DNA of 64,000 nucleotides from Rhizobium gallicum bv. gallicum R602sp. Its GTDB lineage: Bacteria; Pseudomonadota; Alphaproteobacteria; Rhizobiales; Rhizobiaceae. A program made the translations under genes and the position numbers. The first letter of the stretch is position 1, and the number at the start of each line of letters is the position of its first letter. Shown here piece by piece: positions 46,769 through 55,843 of the stretch. The stretch is from NCBI RefSeq assembly GCF_000816845.1, contig NZ_CP006880.1, positions 1,612,001 to 1,676,000 on the forward strand, given 5' to 3'. The notes under the pieces are model-generated. The model had not been told where the DNA came from and made no database searches. It saw only the letters and a program-made list of their open reading frames with translations.

Positions 46769-47673
46769 GGCAGGAGATCCCTCAGATGATAATGGAACTT
46801 GCCGAGTTTGCCGCCATAGTTTCCCGCGCTGATGCGCAAAGCGCCGCGCCTCGGCCCGAAATTGATGACCGCCTTCAGCCCGGCACGCATCGCTGCAGCC
46901 ACCGCCTCGCTCGTCTCCCCGTCGATGACGATTTCAAGGATTGCATTGATGTCGGGACCGAGCGCACTCTTGGTCACCCCCCGTAGTGTGGGCGCATAGG
47001 CATCGTTGGTCGAAGCCATCATGCCCTTGTACTTGCCGCCGATTTTCGAGCCGGAGCGCACGATGCCGCCGGGGAAAGGCATGATTGCGCCGGGAACCTT
47101 CTCAATCGCTGCCACGGCGCGCTCGGCCGCCGCCAGCGCCTTTGCGCCGTCTGTGGCGAGCAGGAAGAGGTTTCCGCCGCCAACCGCCTCTTTCGTCAAA
47201 CCGGTCTTCGCCTCGCACAGGAATTCGCCATCCATGACCGGCACCCGCCAATAATGCTTGCCGCCGAACTTCTTGGAGATCTGCCATCCGTCGCCGAAAT
47301 AGCGCAGGGATGATCCGAGATCGAGCGAAGCGCTGCCTTCGAGCCCGGAAAAACAGGCGCTGCCGGGCGAGGTCAGAACGCATTGACCGAGCCTGGTTTT
47401 CAACTGCTTCTGCAGCTCGTCCGTCCCCATCGCAAAGATCATCACGCGGCAGCCCGGACGCCCATCCGGCGTCCCGGACGCCGGAATATCGATGTCGATC
47501 GCCGCCTCGCAACCACAGCCGATGACGGAGGTCGCAAAGCCCGACATGGTGGTCGCCGCCTGGCGCGCCCACTTCAGGTTCGGCGCGGTGATGATGATTG
47601 CGGTCGCACGCATGCCGAATGCCTCGGCAAACGTGTCGTCGATCTCAATGCCGTTGCGGATCAGCTCTTGCAT
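46765..47673 (-). CDS. fhcD: formylmethanofuran:H4MPT formyltransferase subunit FhcD
   Basis: A 302-residue protein opening MQELIRNGIEIDDTFAEAF, then MRATAIIITAPNLKWA and TSVIGCGCEAAID, the conserved face of Ftr/FhcD. It transfers the formyl group from formyl-H4MPT to methylofuran. The ATG at 47673 overlaps the fhcA end by 13 bases. FhcA, B, C and D form one complex in methylotrophs. Confidence 0.96.
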   Translation of the reverse strand: MQELIRNGIEIDDTFAEAFGMRATAIIITAPNLKWARQAATTMSGFATSVIGCGCEAAIDIDIPASGTPDGRPGCRVMIFAMGTDELQKQLKTRLGQCVLTSPGSACFSGLEGSASLDLGSSLRYFGDGWQISKKFGGKHYWRVPVMDGEFLCEAKTGLTKEAVGGGNLFLLATDGAKALAAAERAVAAIEKVPGAIMPFPGGIVRSGSKIGGKYKGMMASTNDAYAPTLRGVTKSALGPDINAILEIVIDGETSEAVAAAMRAGLKAVINFGPRRGALRISAGNYGGKLGKFHYHLRDLLP

Positions 47674-49292
47674 GCGACCTCCGCAAAAGGGTTTTCGCGA
47701 CAAATCGCTGAATCTGGAAAGGTGAACCAGTCGAGCGACAGACCGTAGCGATCTTCGTGATAGGCTTGCATGCGCTTGGTGATACCCTTGTCGGGTGGCA
47801 AATTGAGGTGCACCGTCTTTCCCCAACGATAGTGCGTGACGACGCCGTCCTCGACGACCAGGTCCCCGTTCTTGAACACCAGAGCCGCGTCGCGGAACAT
47901 CCTTTGGACATCCTGCCCTTTCCGGTAGACGGCGACATCCGCGATTGCACCGGGGCCGAGGTGCCCGCGGTCATCGAGGCCAAGCAGCCTCGCCGGCGCT
48001 GCTCGCGTCATGACCGCAACCTCCTCAAGCGTATATTCGCGGGAGATCGAGGCGAGTGTGGTAAGCTCCAGCGCGGAGCGGTCGAGCTCGTCCATCTTGG
48101 CATTGCGGACATCGCGGCGCATCAGCAACTCGAATAATTCGGGATAGGCCGTGAAGGGAGCGCCGTTCGGATGGTCGGTGGTGAAGAAAACCCGCCATGG
48201 GTCGTTGATCAGCAAGAACAACTCGAGCCCCACCGCCCATTGCAGCGAACCATAGTAGTCCTTGCGATAGCGATAGGGGACAATGCCGCCGCCGTTTCCG
48301 TCGCCGTCGAAGAGAATGGACTTTTTCGGACTTGCCGTTCGCATTCCGGAATACTGCCTTATGACGTCCGATGAGATCGTCACTGTCTGGCCAAACATCA
48401 CCTGTCCGACGTCGATCGTCACGTTTTGCGTGCTGTTGACCAGATCGGCAAGACGGGCAGCCTCGGAGGAAAAGCCGCGTTTGCCTTCGGTGCCGTAACC
48501 ATAAAACTGCAGGTGCGCGAGATGGATTGGTTGGCCTTGCGACGCGCGAATTGTCTCAGCAGCCGTTACGGCGTTTCCGGCGATACCAAGGTTGTTGGCG
48601 TGGACATGGAGGGGGTGAGGGATTCCCAGACGGCCGACGGCGGACTGCAGCGTCTCGACGATCTTGCGGGAAGTGACCCCGTAGGATGGCACGACGTCGT
48701 CGAAGGCGAAGCTGCGGATGTTTTCCTTGAACGCGGCTGCTGCGCCTGCATTGATCACCTTCACGCCGAGCGATCTTGCCGTCGACACCGTCCAAGCCAC
48801 GTAATCATCGATCATCGCCGACGAGGCGTTGTCCCTGATCATCGACAGAAGGAAATCGTCATTGCCGAGGATTGCAAGCGTTGCCTTGTCGATGATCGGG
48901 ATGTCGGCAAGCTCCATATGGGTATGAAGCGCATTCGAAGGCGACATGGCGGGCTCTACCACGGTGGTAAAACCCATCTGAGCGTAAAGGCATCCGGTGT
49001 TGAAGGTAGACCACCCGGCGTTTGCAAGCGGCGTGTGCAAGGGCCGTTTGAGGTGCGCGGCATGTTGTTCGGGCAACAGAAGACGGGCCGTATTGACGTT
49101 GCCGCCGCCGATATGCGAGTGGATGTCTATTGCACCGGCCATGACGAAGCAGCCGGTAACGTCATAGGTTTTGTCAGCCCTCTTTGAGACCGGCTTTTCG
49201 ATGATGACGCCATCCTCGATCCAGACGTCGCGTTTGCCGGTCGGACCGTTGATCGGATCCACCACTTCCCCACCTGCAAGACGGATCATCAT
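47661..49292 (-). CDS. fhcA: formyltransferase/hydrolase complex subunit FhcA
   Basis: A 543-residue amidohydrolase-fold subunit. DVTGCFVMAGAIDIHSHIG near 45 holds the first metal histidines, the central HPLHVHANNLG supplies further ligands, and FFTTDHPNGAPFTAYP holds the catalytic Asp. It hydrolyses formyl-methylofuran to formate and free cofactor. Its start overlaps the fhcB stop (ATGA). Confidence 0.96.
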   Translation of the reverse strand: MMIRLAGGEVVDPINGPTGKRDVWIEDGVIIEKPVSKRADKTYDVTGCFVMAGAIDIHSHIGGGNVNTARLLLPEQHAAHLKRPLHTPLANAGWSTFNTGCLYAQMGFTTVVEPAMSPSNALHTHMELADIPIIDKATLAILGNDDFLLSMIRDNASSAMIDDYVAWTVSTARSLGVKVINAGAAAAFKENIRSFAFDDVVPSYGVTSRKIVETLQSAVGRLGIPHPLHVHANNLGIAGNAVTAAETIRASQGQPIHLAHLQFYGYGTEGKRGFSSEAARLADLVNSTQNVTIDVGQVMFGQTVTISSDVIRQYSGMRTASPKKSILFDGDGNGGGIVPYRYRKDYYGSLQWAVGLELFLLINDPWRVFFTTDHPNGAPFTAYPELFELLMRRDVRNAKMDELDRSALELTTLASISREYTLEEVAVMTRAAPARLLGLDDRGHLGPGAIADVAVYRKGQDVQRMFRDAALVFKNGDLVVEDGVVTHYRWGKTVHLNLPPDKGITKRMQAYHEDRYGLSLDWFTFPDSAICRENPFAEVACKS

Positions 49293-50377
49293 GATGGCAA
49301 ACCCTCTGCCTGCAGGGCCTGCTCGAGTTGCCCGACGATTGAATGAATGCTGGGGAGAGCGGACGGCGCCGTTGCGGCAACGGATCTTAGGGTTCCGATG
49401 CGGCTCGAATAGACCACGCCGTCATGGTCAAGGCCAGCCTTGCCGATACGAACGGTGACCAACGCGCCGGCGGCGGGCCGTTCACTCCTCACCAGCGCGA
49501 CCGTGGGCACTCGGCTGCGTTTCGGCAGACGCGCCTCGTCACGCTCCGATACCCACAAATGCATATCCGCCTCCTTATCTGCAATCATCCGCTCGATGTC
49601 GCAAAGCCATGGGTCATGGATGGGTGAGCCGGTCGAAAAGCCTGTTCGCGGCGGAAAGCCCGTCATCCAGGTCGATGCCAAGACCATGCCCCAGGCGTCG
49701 TCGTCGCACGGGAGGAAAAGAGCCGTCGCCCGCCGGGCTCTGTTGATGTCGGCCAGCATGCCTTGTAGCATCGCCAGACTGGCCGGGTCATTGAGATGGG
49801 AGAAGACGAAGACGGGAAAACGCGCGCTCGCCATTTCGCTCAAGAACGCATCGATATTGGCGAGAGGGGCGGATGTTTTTCTTCCAGCCAGCACCGCCCT
49901 GAGGCTTCCGAGCACGGCGTCGATGGGAAAATCGGACGAGCCCACTTCGATCGCCTTCAAACGTCGCAGCGGCTCGCTGGCGGCGGCCGGCGCCTTGCCT
50001 TTGATCTGAAGCCAACGCCTTCGGCTTGACGACGACAGATCCGCCGTCGTTGACGCAAGCGATAAAAGCAGATCGTGATGAGCCGCTGCAATGTCGCCGA
50101 CGATGATGATGAGGTCGGCGCGGCGCCGCACTTCCGTCGCCGTTGCAAAAAAACCGCCGATATCCGTGTGAAGTGCCACTTCATGAAGAAGGTCGCGGCC
50201 ATTCACGTGGTCATAGGTCGCCCCGACCCGCTCCGCCAGCGCAATCAGGCTGCGGGAGCCATGGACATCCGATTCAATGGAAAATACCGGGCAGCGGCTC
50301 TTTGCCAGAAGCTTTGCCACCTGCTCAATTGCAGCAGGCAAAGGAACTGTTTGGCTGCCGATCCATGCAACCATCAC
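49289..50377 (-). CDS. fhcB: formyltransferase/hydrolase complex subunit FhcB
   Basis: A 362-residue protein related to the molybdopterin subunit of archaeal formylmethanofuran dehydrogenase. AKLLAKSRCPVFSIESDVHG and ADLIIIVGDIAAAHHD belong to that fold, but the iron-sulfur and redox site cysteines of the archaeal enzyme are not evident, as in other bacterial FhcB proteins that are structural only. First gene of fhcBADC; 78 bases after the pterin dehydratase gene. Confidence 0.9.
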   Translation of the reverse strand: MMVAWIGSQTVPLPAAIEQVAKLLAKSRCPVFSIESDVHGSRSLIALAERVGATYDHVNGRDLLHEVALHTDIGGFFATATEVRRRADLIIIVGDIAAAHHDLLLSLASTTADLSSSSRRRWLQIKGKAPAAASEPLRRLKAIEVGSSDFPIDAVLGSLRAVLAGRKTSAPLANIDAFLSEMASARFPVFVFSHLNDPASLAMLQGMLADINRARRATALFLPCDDDAWGMVLASTWMTGFPPRTGFSTGSPIHDPWLCDIERMIADKEADMHLWVSERDEARLPKRSRVPTVALVRSERPAAGALVTVRIGKAGLDHDGVVYSSRIGTLRSVAATAPSALPSIHSIVGQLEQALQAEGLPS

Positions 50378-50455
50378 ACTCCGAAACTTTCTGGTGCCGT
50401 CGTGAATTTATCTGTTCTTCGTCAAATGTGAAGTCCATCCGACGAAAAATGCCGA

Positions 50456-50848
50456 TCAGCTATCATATTTCAGGTAAGCAAACCGCTGATCGGCGTTGGG
50501 CGTGCCTTCGAGAGTACCGTCCGCCTTGCCCGGCTGCCATTGGACGACGTCCTCAATCTTTTTGGCGAGTTCGAAATCCTTGTCGGTCACGCCTTTGGCA
50601 GCATGGTTCATCAACAACACCTCCACCCACGCATAGGATGCCTTGAGATCGGGATGGTGCCAGGCCGCCTCTGCCAGGTGTCCAACCGTGTTGATGACCA
50701 TAAGGGTGGATTTCCAATTGTGCGTCTTGTATCGGCGGCGTATCCAGCCGTTTTCGTAGCGCCAATGCGGAAGCTCCGCCTGCAGCTTCGAAACGATCTC
50801 GTCCTCGGAATAAACGCGCTCCCGTTTCCGTTCCGTCTCCTCGCTCAT
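50456..50848 (-). CDS. 4a-hydroxytetrahydrobiopterin dehydratase-like protein (PCD/DCoH)
   Basis: A 130-residue pterin carbinolamine dehydratase. The diagnostic HHPDL is at residues 64-68 in HLAEAAWHHPDLKASY, and KGVTDKDFELAKKIE closes the domain. The C-terminal about 25 residues extend past the usual end. In H4MPT-dependent bacteria a PCD gene is often near fae and fhc and may act in pterin cofactor repair or synthesis; the substrate here is not proven. The ATG at 50848 is an internal choice; an in-frame start at 50887 is possible. Confidence 0.88.
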   Translation of the reverse strand: MSEETERKRERVYSEDEIVSKLQAELPHWRYENGWIRRRYKTHNWKSTLMVINTVGHLAEAAWHHPDLKASYAWVEVLLMNHAAKGVTDKDFELAKKIEDVVQWQPGKADGTLEGTPNADQRFAYLKYDS

Positions 50849-50962
50849 CGCGGCCGCTCCTTTGGTTCTTTTCTCCCGGTTCGTCACCCAGGCTTGCGCT
50901 GGTAGTAAAATACGATAACATAACTCAGGGCCCGATTATCAAAAAGTTCAGAAATAGAACCG

Positions 50963-51946
50963 ATGTCGGACTCCGTCTCCATTCAAGTTCCTGGACGCTT
51001 ACACCTCGGATTCCTGGACATCCCTGGCAAGGACAGCTCGCGCTTCGGCAGTATCGGTTTGCCGCTGGACGGCATATCGACGCGGCTGGAGATCTCGCGG
51101 GCAGCCGAGACCAGCGTCCATGGACCCGATAGTGCCCGGCTTTTTGCTCACCTTACGGCCCTGCGGTCTCGTCTCAAGCTTTCAGGCCATCACCGGGTGA
51201 TGGTTCGAGAGACAATCCCGGCCCATGCCGGGTTGGGGTCTGGAACCCAGCTGGCGCTCGCCGTTTCCGCAGCGCTTCGAAGCTTGCATGATTTGCCGTT
51301 CCACATCCGCGAGGATGCGGCCTTCCTGGGGCGCGGCGCACGATCGGGAATCGGCATTGCCGCCTTCGAGGAAGGCGGTCTCATCTTCGATGCGGGCAAG
51401 GCCAGGGACGATCTGACCCCGACCGTCATTTCCCGCATTCCGTTTCCGAGCGAGTGGCGCATCATCCTCGTTCTGGACAGCCTTGCTCACGGAATTCACG
51501 GAGACGCCGAAATCAAGGCATTCCGCGCGCTAGCGCCGTTTCCTGCAACCGGCTCAGCTTCGATCTGCCGCCATGCGCTGATGGAGATCATGCCCGCCGC
51601 GATCGAAAAGGACATTGCGACTTTCGGCAATGCGGTCACGGCAATCCAGCAAACGCTGGGCGATTATTTTGCGCCGGCCCAAGGCGGCCGTTTTACAAGT
51701 CCGGCGGTCGAAAGGACGCTCGCAAGGCTTGCCGAATGCGGAGCCGTCGGCATCGGGCAAAGTTCCTGGGGACCGACCGGATTTGCCTTTGCCGCATCTC
51801 AGGCGGCTGCCGAGCGGGTTGTCGCTTGCGCCGCGCTGATGGACACACAAACGACAATCCGCATCGTCGCCGGCAGAAATGAGGGGGCGCAGATCGCGCG
51901 AACGAGGGCGCCGCAGCAATTCGAACTGGGTCGGGAAACATACTAA
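50963..51946 (+). CDS. mptG: beta-ribofuranosylaminobenzene 5'-phosphate synthase (RFAP synthase)
   Basis: A 327-residue GHMP-fold enzyme. VPGRLHLGFLDIPG near 9, IPAHAGLGSGTQLALAVSAA near 86 and RSGIGIAAFEEGG near 130 match RFAP synthase, which joins PRPP and 4-hydroxybenzoate or 4-aminobenzoate at the first committed step of the arylamine part of H4MPT. It is divergent from the pterin dehydratase gene, and 14 bases separate it from mtdB, so mptG leads the plus-strand H4MPT operon. Confidence 0.93.
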   Translation: MSDSVSIQVPGRLHLGFLDIPGKDSSRFGSIGLPLDGISTRLEISRAAETSVHGPDSARLFAHLTALRSRLKLSGHHRVMVRETIPAHAGLGSGTQLALAVSAALRSLHDLPFHIREDAAFLGRGARSGIGIAAFEEGGLIFDAGKARDDLTPTVISRIPFPSEWRIILVLDSLAHGIHGDAEIKAFRALAPFPATGSASICRHALMEIMPAAIEKDIATFGNAVTAIQQTLGDYFAPAQGGRFTSPAVERTLARLAECGAVGIGQSSWGPTGFAFAASQAAAERVVACAALMDTQTTIRIVAGRNEGAQIARTRAPQQFELGRETY

Positions 51947-51960
51947 AGAAGGCGAGCCAA

Positions 51961-52857
51961 ATGAGCCGGAAAACCATTCTCCATATGCTTACGCCATTGA
52001 AGCAGATGAGCCCGTTCGACGTCAATATGGCCCTTGATGCGGGTTATGACCATGTCGTTCCTTACACTGACGTGGCGCTCGCCGACATAGCCGGCCTTGT
52101 CCAGGATGCGGTCTTCTCACGTCCGCCCGATGCCGGCGTTGCCACCGGCATTTTTATTGCCGGGCGTGATACGATCCTGGCACTCGACATGATCGATGCC
52201 GCAAAGCAGGCAATGGTGCCCCCTTTCGAGGTGTCTGTCTTCGCCGATCCTGCCGGCTCGTTTACCACCGCCGCAGCGATGGTCGCCAGAGTGGAGAAAA
52301 CACTTGGAAAACTCCACAATCGTGAGCTGGCGGCAACGAAAGTGAGCATTTTCGGCGCGACCGGCGTCGTCGGCTACTGCACCGCGGTGATCTCAGCCAA
52401 GGAGGGCGCAGACGTCACGCTGGTCGGTCACGACGGAATTGCGCGTGTCGAAGCCATCGCCGAGGCCATCAAGGCCCGCTTCGGCGTCACTGTGAAAGCG
52501 GCGGACGGTTCAACGGAAGAAAGGAAGACGGAATTGATGCGCCAGGCCGAAGTGGTGCTGGCCGCAGCCAAGGCTGGCGTCAAGGTGATCTCTGCCGAAC
52601 AACTGCGCCAGGCAGCAAATCTGCTTGTTGCGGCAGATGTCAACGCCGTGCCGCCGGCAGGCATCGAGGGCCTGGCCGTCCATGCGAAAGCCGACACGCT
52701 CGGGGAAACCGCCGCAGTCGGCATCGGTCCGCTTTCTATCGGCAATATCAAGTACAAGACCCAATCAGGGCTGTTCAAACAGATGATCGGCGCTGAAAAA
52801 CCGGTAATTTATGATTTTCAGGATGCTTTCACCCTTGCCCGCAGCATCGAAAAATAG
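51961..52857 (+). CDS. mtdB: methylene-H4MPT dehydrogenase MtdB
   Basis: A 298-residue dehydrogenase. MSRKTILHMLTPLKQMSPFD and DVNMALDAGYDHVVPYTDV open the domain as in MtdB, and VSIFGATGVVGYCTAVIS near 122 is the NAD(P)-binding loop. It oxidises methylene-H4MPT to methenyl-H4MPT using NAD or NADP. It is followed by mch, its next step, with an ATP-grasp gene between. Confidence 0.95.
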   Translation: MSRKTILHMLTPLKQMSPFDVNMALDAGYDHVVPYTDVALADIAGLVQDAVFSRPPDAGVATGIFIAGRDTILALDMIDAAKQAMVPPFEVSVFADPAGSFTTAAAMVARVEKTLGKLHNRELAATKVSIFGATGVVGYCTAVISAKEGADVTLVGHDGIARVEAIAEAIKARFGVTVKAADGSTEERKTELMRQAEVVLAAAKAGVKVISAEQLRQAANLLVAADVNAVPPAGIEGLAVHAKADTLGETAAVGIGPLSIGNIKYKTQSGLFKQMIGAEKPVIYDFQDAFTLARSIEK

Positions 52858-53962
52858 TCCTGCGATTATGATCGCGGCCATTTCCGGCCGGTCACTTGCC
52901 GCAGCAGCGCGCCGTGCCGGCTATCGACCGCTGGTGGCCGATCTGTTCTGCGATTGCGATACGGTGGCCCTTTCCGAGAGGACGGCGCGCCTGTCGGGCA
53001 GTATAAGCCAGGGAATAGACTGCGAGAAAATCATAGGCATATTGTCACGCCTTATGGGCGACGAGAAACCGGCCGCATTGCTCTACGGCTCCGGCTTCGA
53101 ACGTCAGCCCGAGGTCATCGACGCACTCGGTCGAGTGTTTCCGCTTGCCGGCAACAGCGCCGACACCGTGCGCGCGATCAAGGACCCCGCCAACCTGTCC
53201 CAACTTTGTCGAAGCTTGGATATCCCGCATCCGGCGATCCAGTTCTCGTTACCAGAAAAACCGGAGGGCTGGCTCACGAAGCTTGGCGGCGGCGCCGGCG
53301 GGTCGCATGTCAGACCGGTCGCAACGATGCCTGCCCTGCCAGGCTACTATTTTCAAAAGCGCATGTCCGGCCGCAGCATCTCGGCTCTTTTCCTGGCCCA
53401 AAATGGTGCCGCCCGCATCATCGGCGTCAGCCGGCAATGGTCTTCGCCTTCGCCAACGTCACCATTTCGTTATGGCGGCGCCGTCCGCCTCATGCGATTT
53501 GACCGGCAAAAGAAAATGCAAATGGGTTGCTGGCTCGACAAGCTGACGCGCCACTGCGGCCTTGTGGGTCTTTGCAGCGCCGATTTCATCGATGGGTCGG
53601 AGGGGCTTCATCTCATTGAAATCAACCCACGGCCTGGCGCAACGCTGGATATCTTCGACACCGATAGCGCACCCCTCCTCATTGAGCATTTGCGCGCCGT
53701 GCGCGGGGAAAGGATCGAGGTGCCAGTCTATCGCGGGGCTGCGGCTGCGGCGATTGCCTACACGTCTCGTTCCATCTCCTGTTTCCCCGATGTCAAATGG
53801 CCGAACCTGACGGCCGACCATCAAAGGCCGGGTTCGGCGCTCGGCCCCGGCGATCCGGTTTGCACTGTGTTGGCGCATGCCCGATCCGCCTCCGCAGCAG
53901 AGCGCGCTGTCAAACGTCGTGTCAACCAAGTAGCGCAGCATTGGAAGGAGGAATTCCAATGA
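52811..53962 (+). CDS. ATP-grasp ligase of the C1 cofactor cluster (COG2232 type)
   Basis: About 364-383 residues, depending on the start. It shows IAAISGRSLAAAARRAGYR, a glycine-rich WLTKLGGGAGGSHVRP nucleotide loop and HLIEINPRPGATLDIFD with the metal-binding Glu and Asn of ATP-grasp enzymes. In methylotrophs such genes sit with mtdB, mch and fae, and are suspected glutamate or amine ligases for methylofuran or H4MPT. The start is uncertain: ATG at 52811 overlaps mtdB by 47 bases; 52823 and 52868 are alternatives. Its stop overlaps the mch start. Confidence 0.85.
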   Translation: MIFRMLSPLPAASKNSPAIMIAAISGRSLAAAARRAGYRPLVADLFCDCDTVALSERTARLSGSISQGIDCEKIIGILSRLMGDEKPAALLYGSGFERQPEVIDALGRVFPLAGNSADTVRAIKDPANLSQLCRSLDIPHPAIQFSLPEKPEGWLTKLGGGAGGSHVRPVATMPALPGYYFQKRMSGRSISALFLAQNGAARIIGVSRQWSSPSPTSPFRYGGAVRLMRFDRQKKMQMGCWLDKLTRHCGLVGLCSADFIDGSEGLHLIEINPRPGATLDIFDTDSAPLLIEHLRAVRGERIEVPVYRGAAAAAIAYTSRSISCFPDVKWPNLTADHQRPGSALGPGDPVCTVLAHARSASAAERAVKRRVNQVAQHWKEEFQ

Positions 53963-54918
53963 AGAACGGAATGGCCCATCTGAACAGGAATGCGCAACGG
54001 ATCATCGATCAGATCATTGCCGACGACGAAAGATTTGGCGTCGCATATGGCCGCGGCTCTCTTGGAGAACATCTCATCGACGCCGGCGCGGCAAGCCCCG
54101 GAGGCCTCGAAGTGGGTTTGCGGATGGCAGAAATCTGCATGGGTGGTCTGGGAACGGTGTCGCTGGCGCTCGATCGTCATAACCGAAAATGGCCGTTGAG
54201 CGTTACCGTCCATTCCTCGCAACCGGTTCTTGCCTGCCTGGGCAGCCAGTATGCGGGTTGGCGGCTTTCGCATGAGAAATATTTCGCCATGGGCTCGGGC
54301 CCTGCGCGTCTCTTGGCGCGCGTGGAGCCGCTTTTCGAGGAAATTACCTATAGCGAAACCGATGCTTCGACGTCAGTTCTGCTTCTTGAAACGAGCAAGG
54401 CCCCACCGCCAGCCGTTGTCGAAAAGGTATCAAAGGCGACAGGACTAGGCCCTGACGCTTTGACCTTCATCTACGCGCCGACGCAAAGCCTTGCAGGCTC
54501 CGTTCAGATTATCGGGCGCTCACTGGAGGTCGCTCTTCACAAGGCCCACAGCCTCAAATTTCCGTTGGACGCGATTGTCGACGGCACGGGATGCGCGCCG
54601 GTCCCCGCGCCTCATCCGGACTTCCTGCAGGCCATGGGGCGGACGAACGATGCCATCATCTATGGCGGATTGGTGCAGTTGTTCGTTCTAGGCAGCGCGG
54701 CCGACGCGCGCGCGCTCGCCGAAGAGCTGCCGAGCTGCAGGTCGCGTGACTACGGGCAGCCTTTTGCGGAAATCTTCGAGAAATTCAATGGCGATTTCTA
54801 CGCGATTGATCCGCATCTCTTCAGCCCGGCCGAAGTGATCGTTACGGCTGTCGAGACAGGCGACACCTTCCGCGCCGGTGAATGGAACAGAGATATGCTG
54901 GAGCAATCCCTTGGTTGA
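53959..54918 (+). CDS. mch: methenyl-H4MPT cyclohydrolase Mch
   Basis: A 319-residue enzyme opening MKNGMAHLNRNAQRIIDQI, then LIDAGAASPGGLEVGLRMAEI and the SVTVHSSQPVLACLGSQYAG block near 90, all typical of Mch. It hydrolyses methenyl-H4MPT to N5-formyl-H4MPT, the substrate of FhcD. GGAAGGAGGAATTCC precedes the ATG, which overlaps the upstream ATP-grasp stop by four bases. Confidence 0.96.
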   Translation: MKNGMAHLNRNAQRIIDQIIADDERFGVAYGRGSLGEHLIDAGAASPGGLEVGLRMAEICMGGLGTVSLALDRHNRKWPLSVTVHSSQPVLACLGSQYAGWRLSHEKYFAMGSGPARLLARVEPLFEEITYSETDASTSVLLLETSKAPPPAVVEKVSKATGLGPDALTFIYAPTQSLAGSVQIIGRSLEVALHKAHSLKFPLDAIVDGTGCAPVPAPHPDFLQAMGRTNDAIIYGGLVQLFVLGSAADARALAEELPSCRSRDYGQPFAEIFEKFNGDFYAIDPHLFSPAEVIVTAVETGDTFRAGEWNRDMLEQSLG

Positions 54919-55843
54919 ACAGACGGTGATTTCAGACAAAATTCTCATTCTTTCCGACAAACCAGACCGCCAGGTGAGACAGTTGCGTCGCGCCTTCGGA
55001 AAACTCGGCGCGGAGACGATCTTCTGCCCGCTTGCCGATATCGCGTTCGATACCCGGTATCCATCAGGCATTGCCATCCCGATGCTTGACGGAGCCCTTC
55101 CGGCCGGTGTGATCGTCCGCTCCATCTCCGGCGGCAGCTTCGAAGCGATCACACGCCGTCTCGGCATCTTGCACGCGCTGACCCGACTTGGCGTGCCGGT
55201 CTGGAACTCCGCCAAAGCAATCGAGCGATGCGTCGACAAATCGACGACGACGTTTCTTCTTGCGGCTGCCGGAGTGCCAACACCGGAAACCTTCGCAGTG
55301 GAAGGTCCCGCCAATGCCAGGACCCTCGTCAAGCGCGAGGTGCCCCATGGCCTCCTGGTGCTGAAACCTCTCTTTGGATCGCAGGGACGCGGAATAAGGC
55401 TCATTCGTTCGATCGACGATCTGCCTGACCCGGATGAGGTCGACAATGTCTATTACCTGCAGCGCCTTGTACTTCGTGCCGGACCGCCCTATCGGGATTA
55501 CCGGATATTCGTCAGCAATGGTGAAATTCTCGGCATGATGGGTCGTTGCGCCGACGGCTGGATCACCAATATCGCCCGCGGCGCGAAGGCCGAGCCGGTC
55601 GTCGGGCCGCTGCGCCCGAAGCTTGCCGAACTTGCGCTTGCCGCCGCCGCCGCCGTTGGAACCGACTTTGCGGGCATCGATATCGTACAGGGATGCGAAG
55701 GCAATCTTCTCGTACTGGAAGTCAACAGCATGCCGGCCTGGACCGGCTTGCAATCCGTTGTCCCCGTCCGCGTCGCCGATTGCATCGCTCAGGCAATGGT
55801 CGCCCTTCTCAGTCCGGACGTAAAGGAAAGGCCCGCAGCATGA
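54911..55843 (+). CDS. RimK-type ATP-grasp ligase of the C1 cofactor cluster
   Basis: About 310 residues. ILILSDKPDRQVRQLRRAFG near the start, VLKPLFGSQGRGIRLI near 155, YRDYRIFVSNGEILGMM and LVLEVNSMPAWTGLQ are RimK/MptN hallmarks. Such enzymes add glutamates to H4MPT (as MptN) or methylofuran. I choose the TTG at 54911, which follows GGAGCAATCCC and overlaps the mch end; an ATG at 54878 would overlap it by 41 bases. Its position after mch matches a gene called orf5 in Methylobacterium; that link is from memory. Confidence 0.88.
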   Translation: MVEQTVISDKILILSDKPDRQVRQLRRAFGKLGAETIFCPLADIAFDTRYPSGIAIPMLDGALPAGVIVRSISGGSFEAITRRLGILHALTRLGVPVWNSAKAIERCVDKSTTTFLLAAAGVPTPETFAVEGPANARTLVKREVPHGLLVLKPLFGSQGRGIRLIRSIDDLPDPDEVDNVYYLQRLVLRAGPPYRDYRIFVSNGEILGMMGRCADGWITNIARGAKAEPVVGPLRPKLAELALAAAAAVGTDFAGIDIVQGCEGNLLVLEVNSMPAWTGLQSVVPVRVADCIAQAMVALLSPDVKERPAA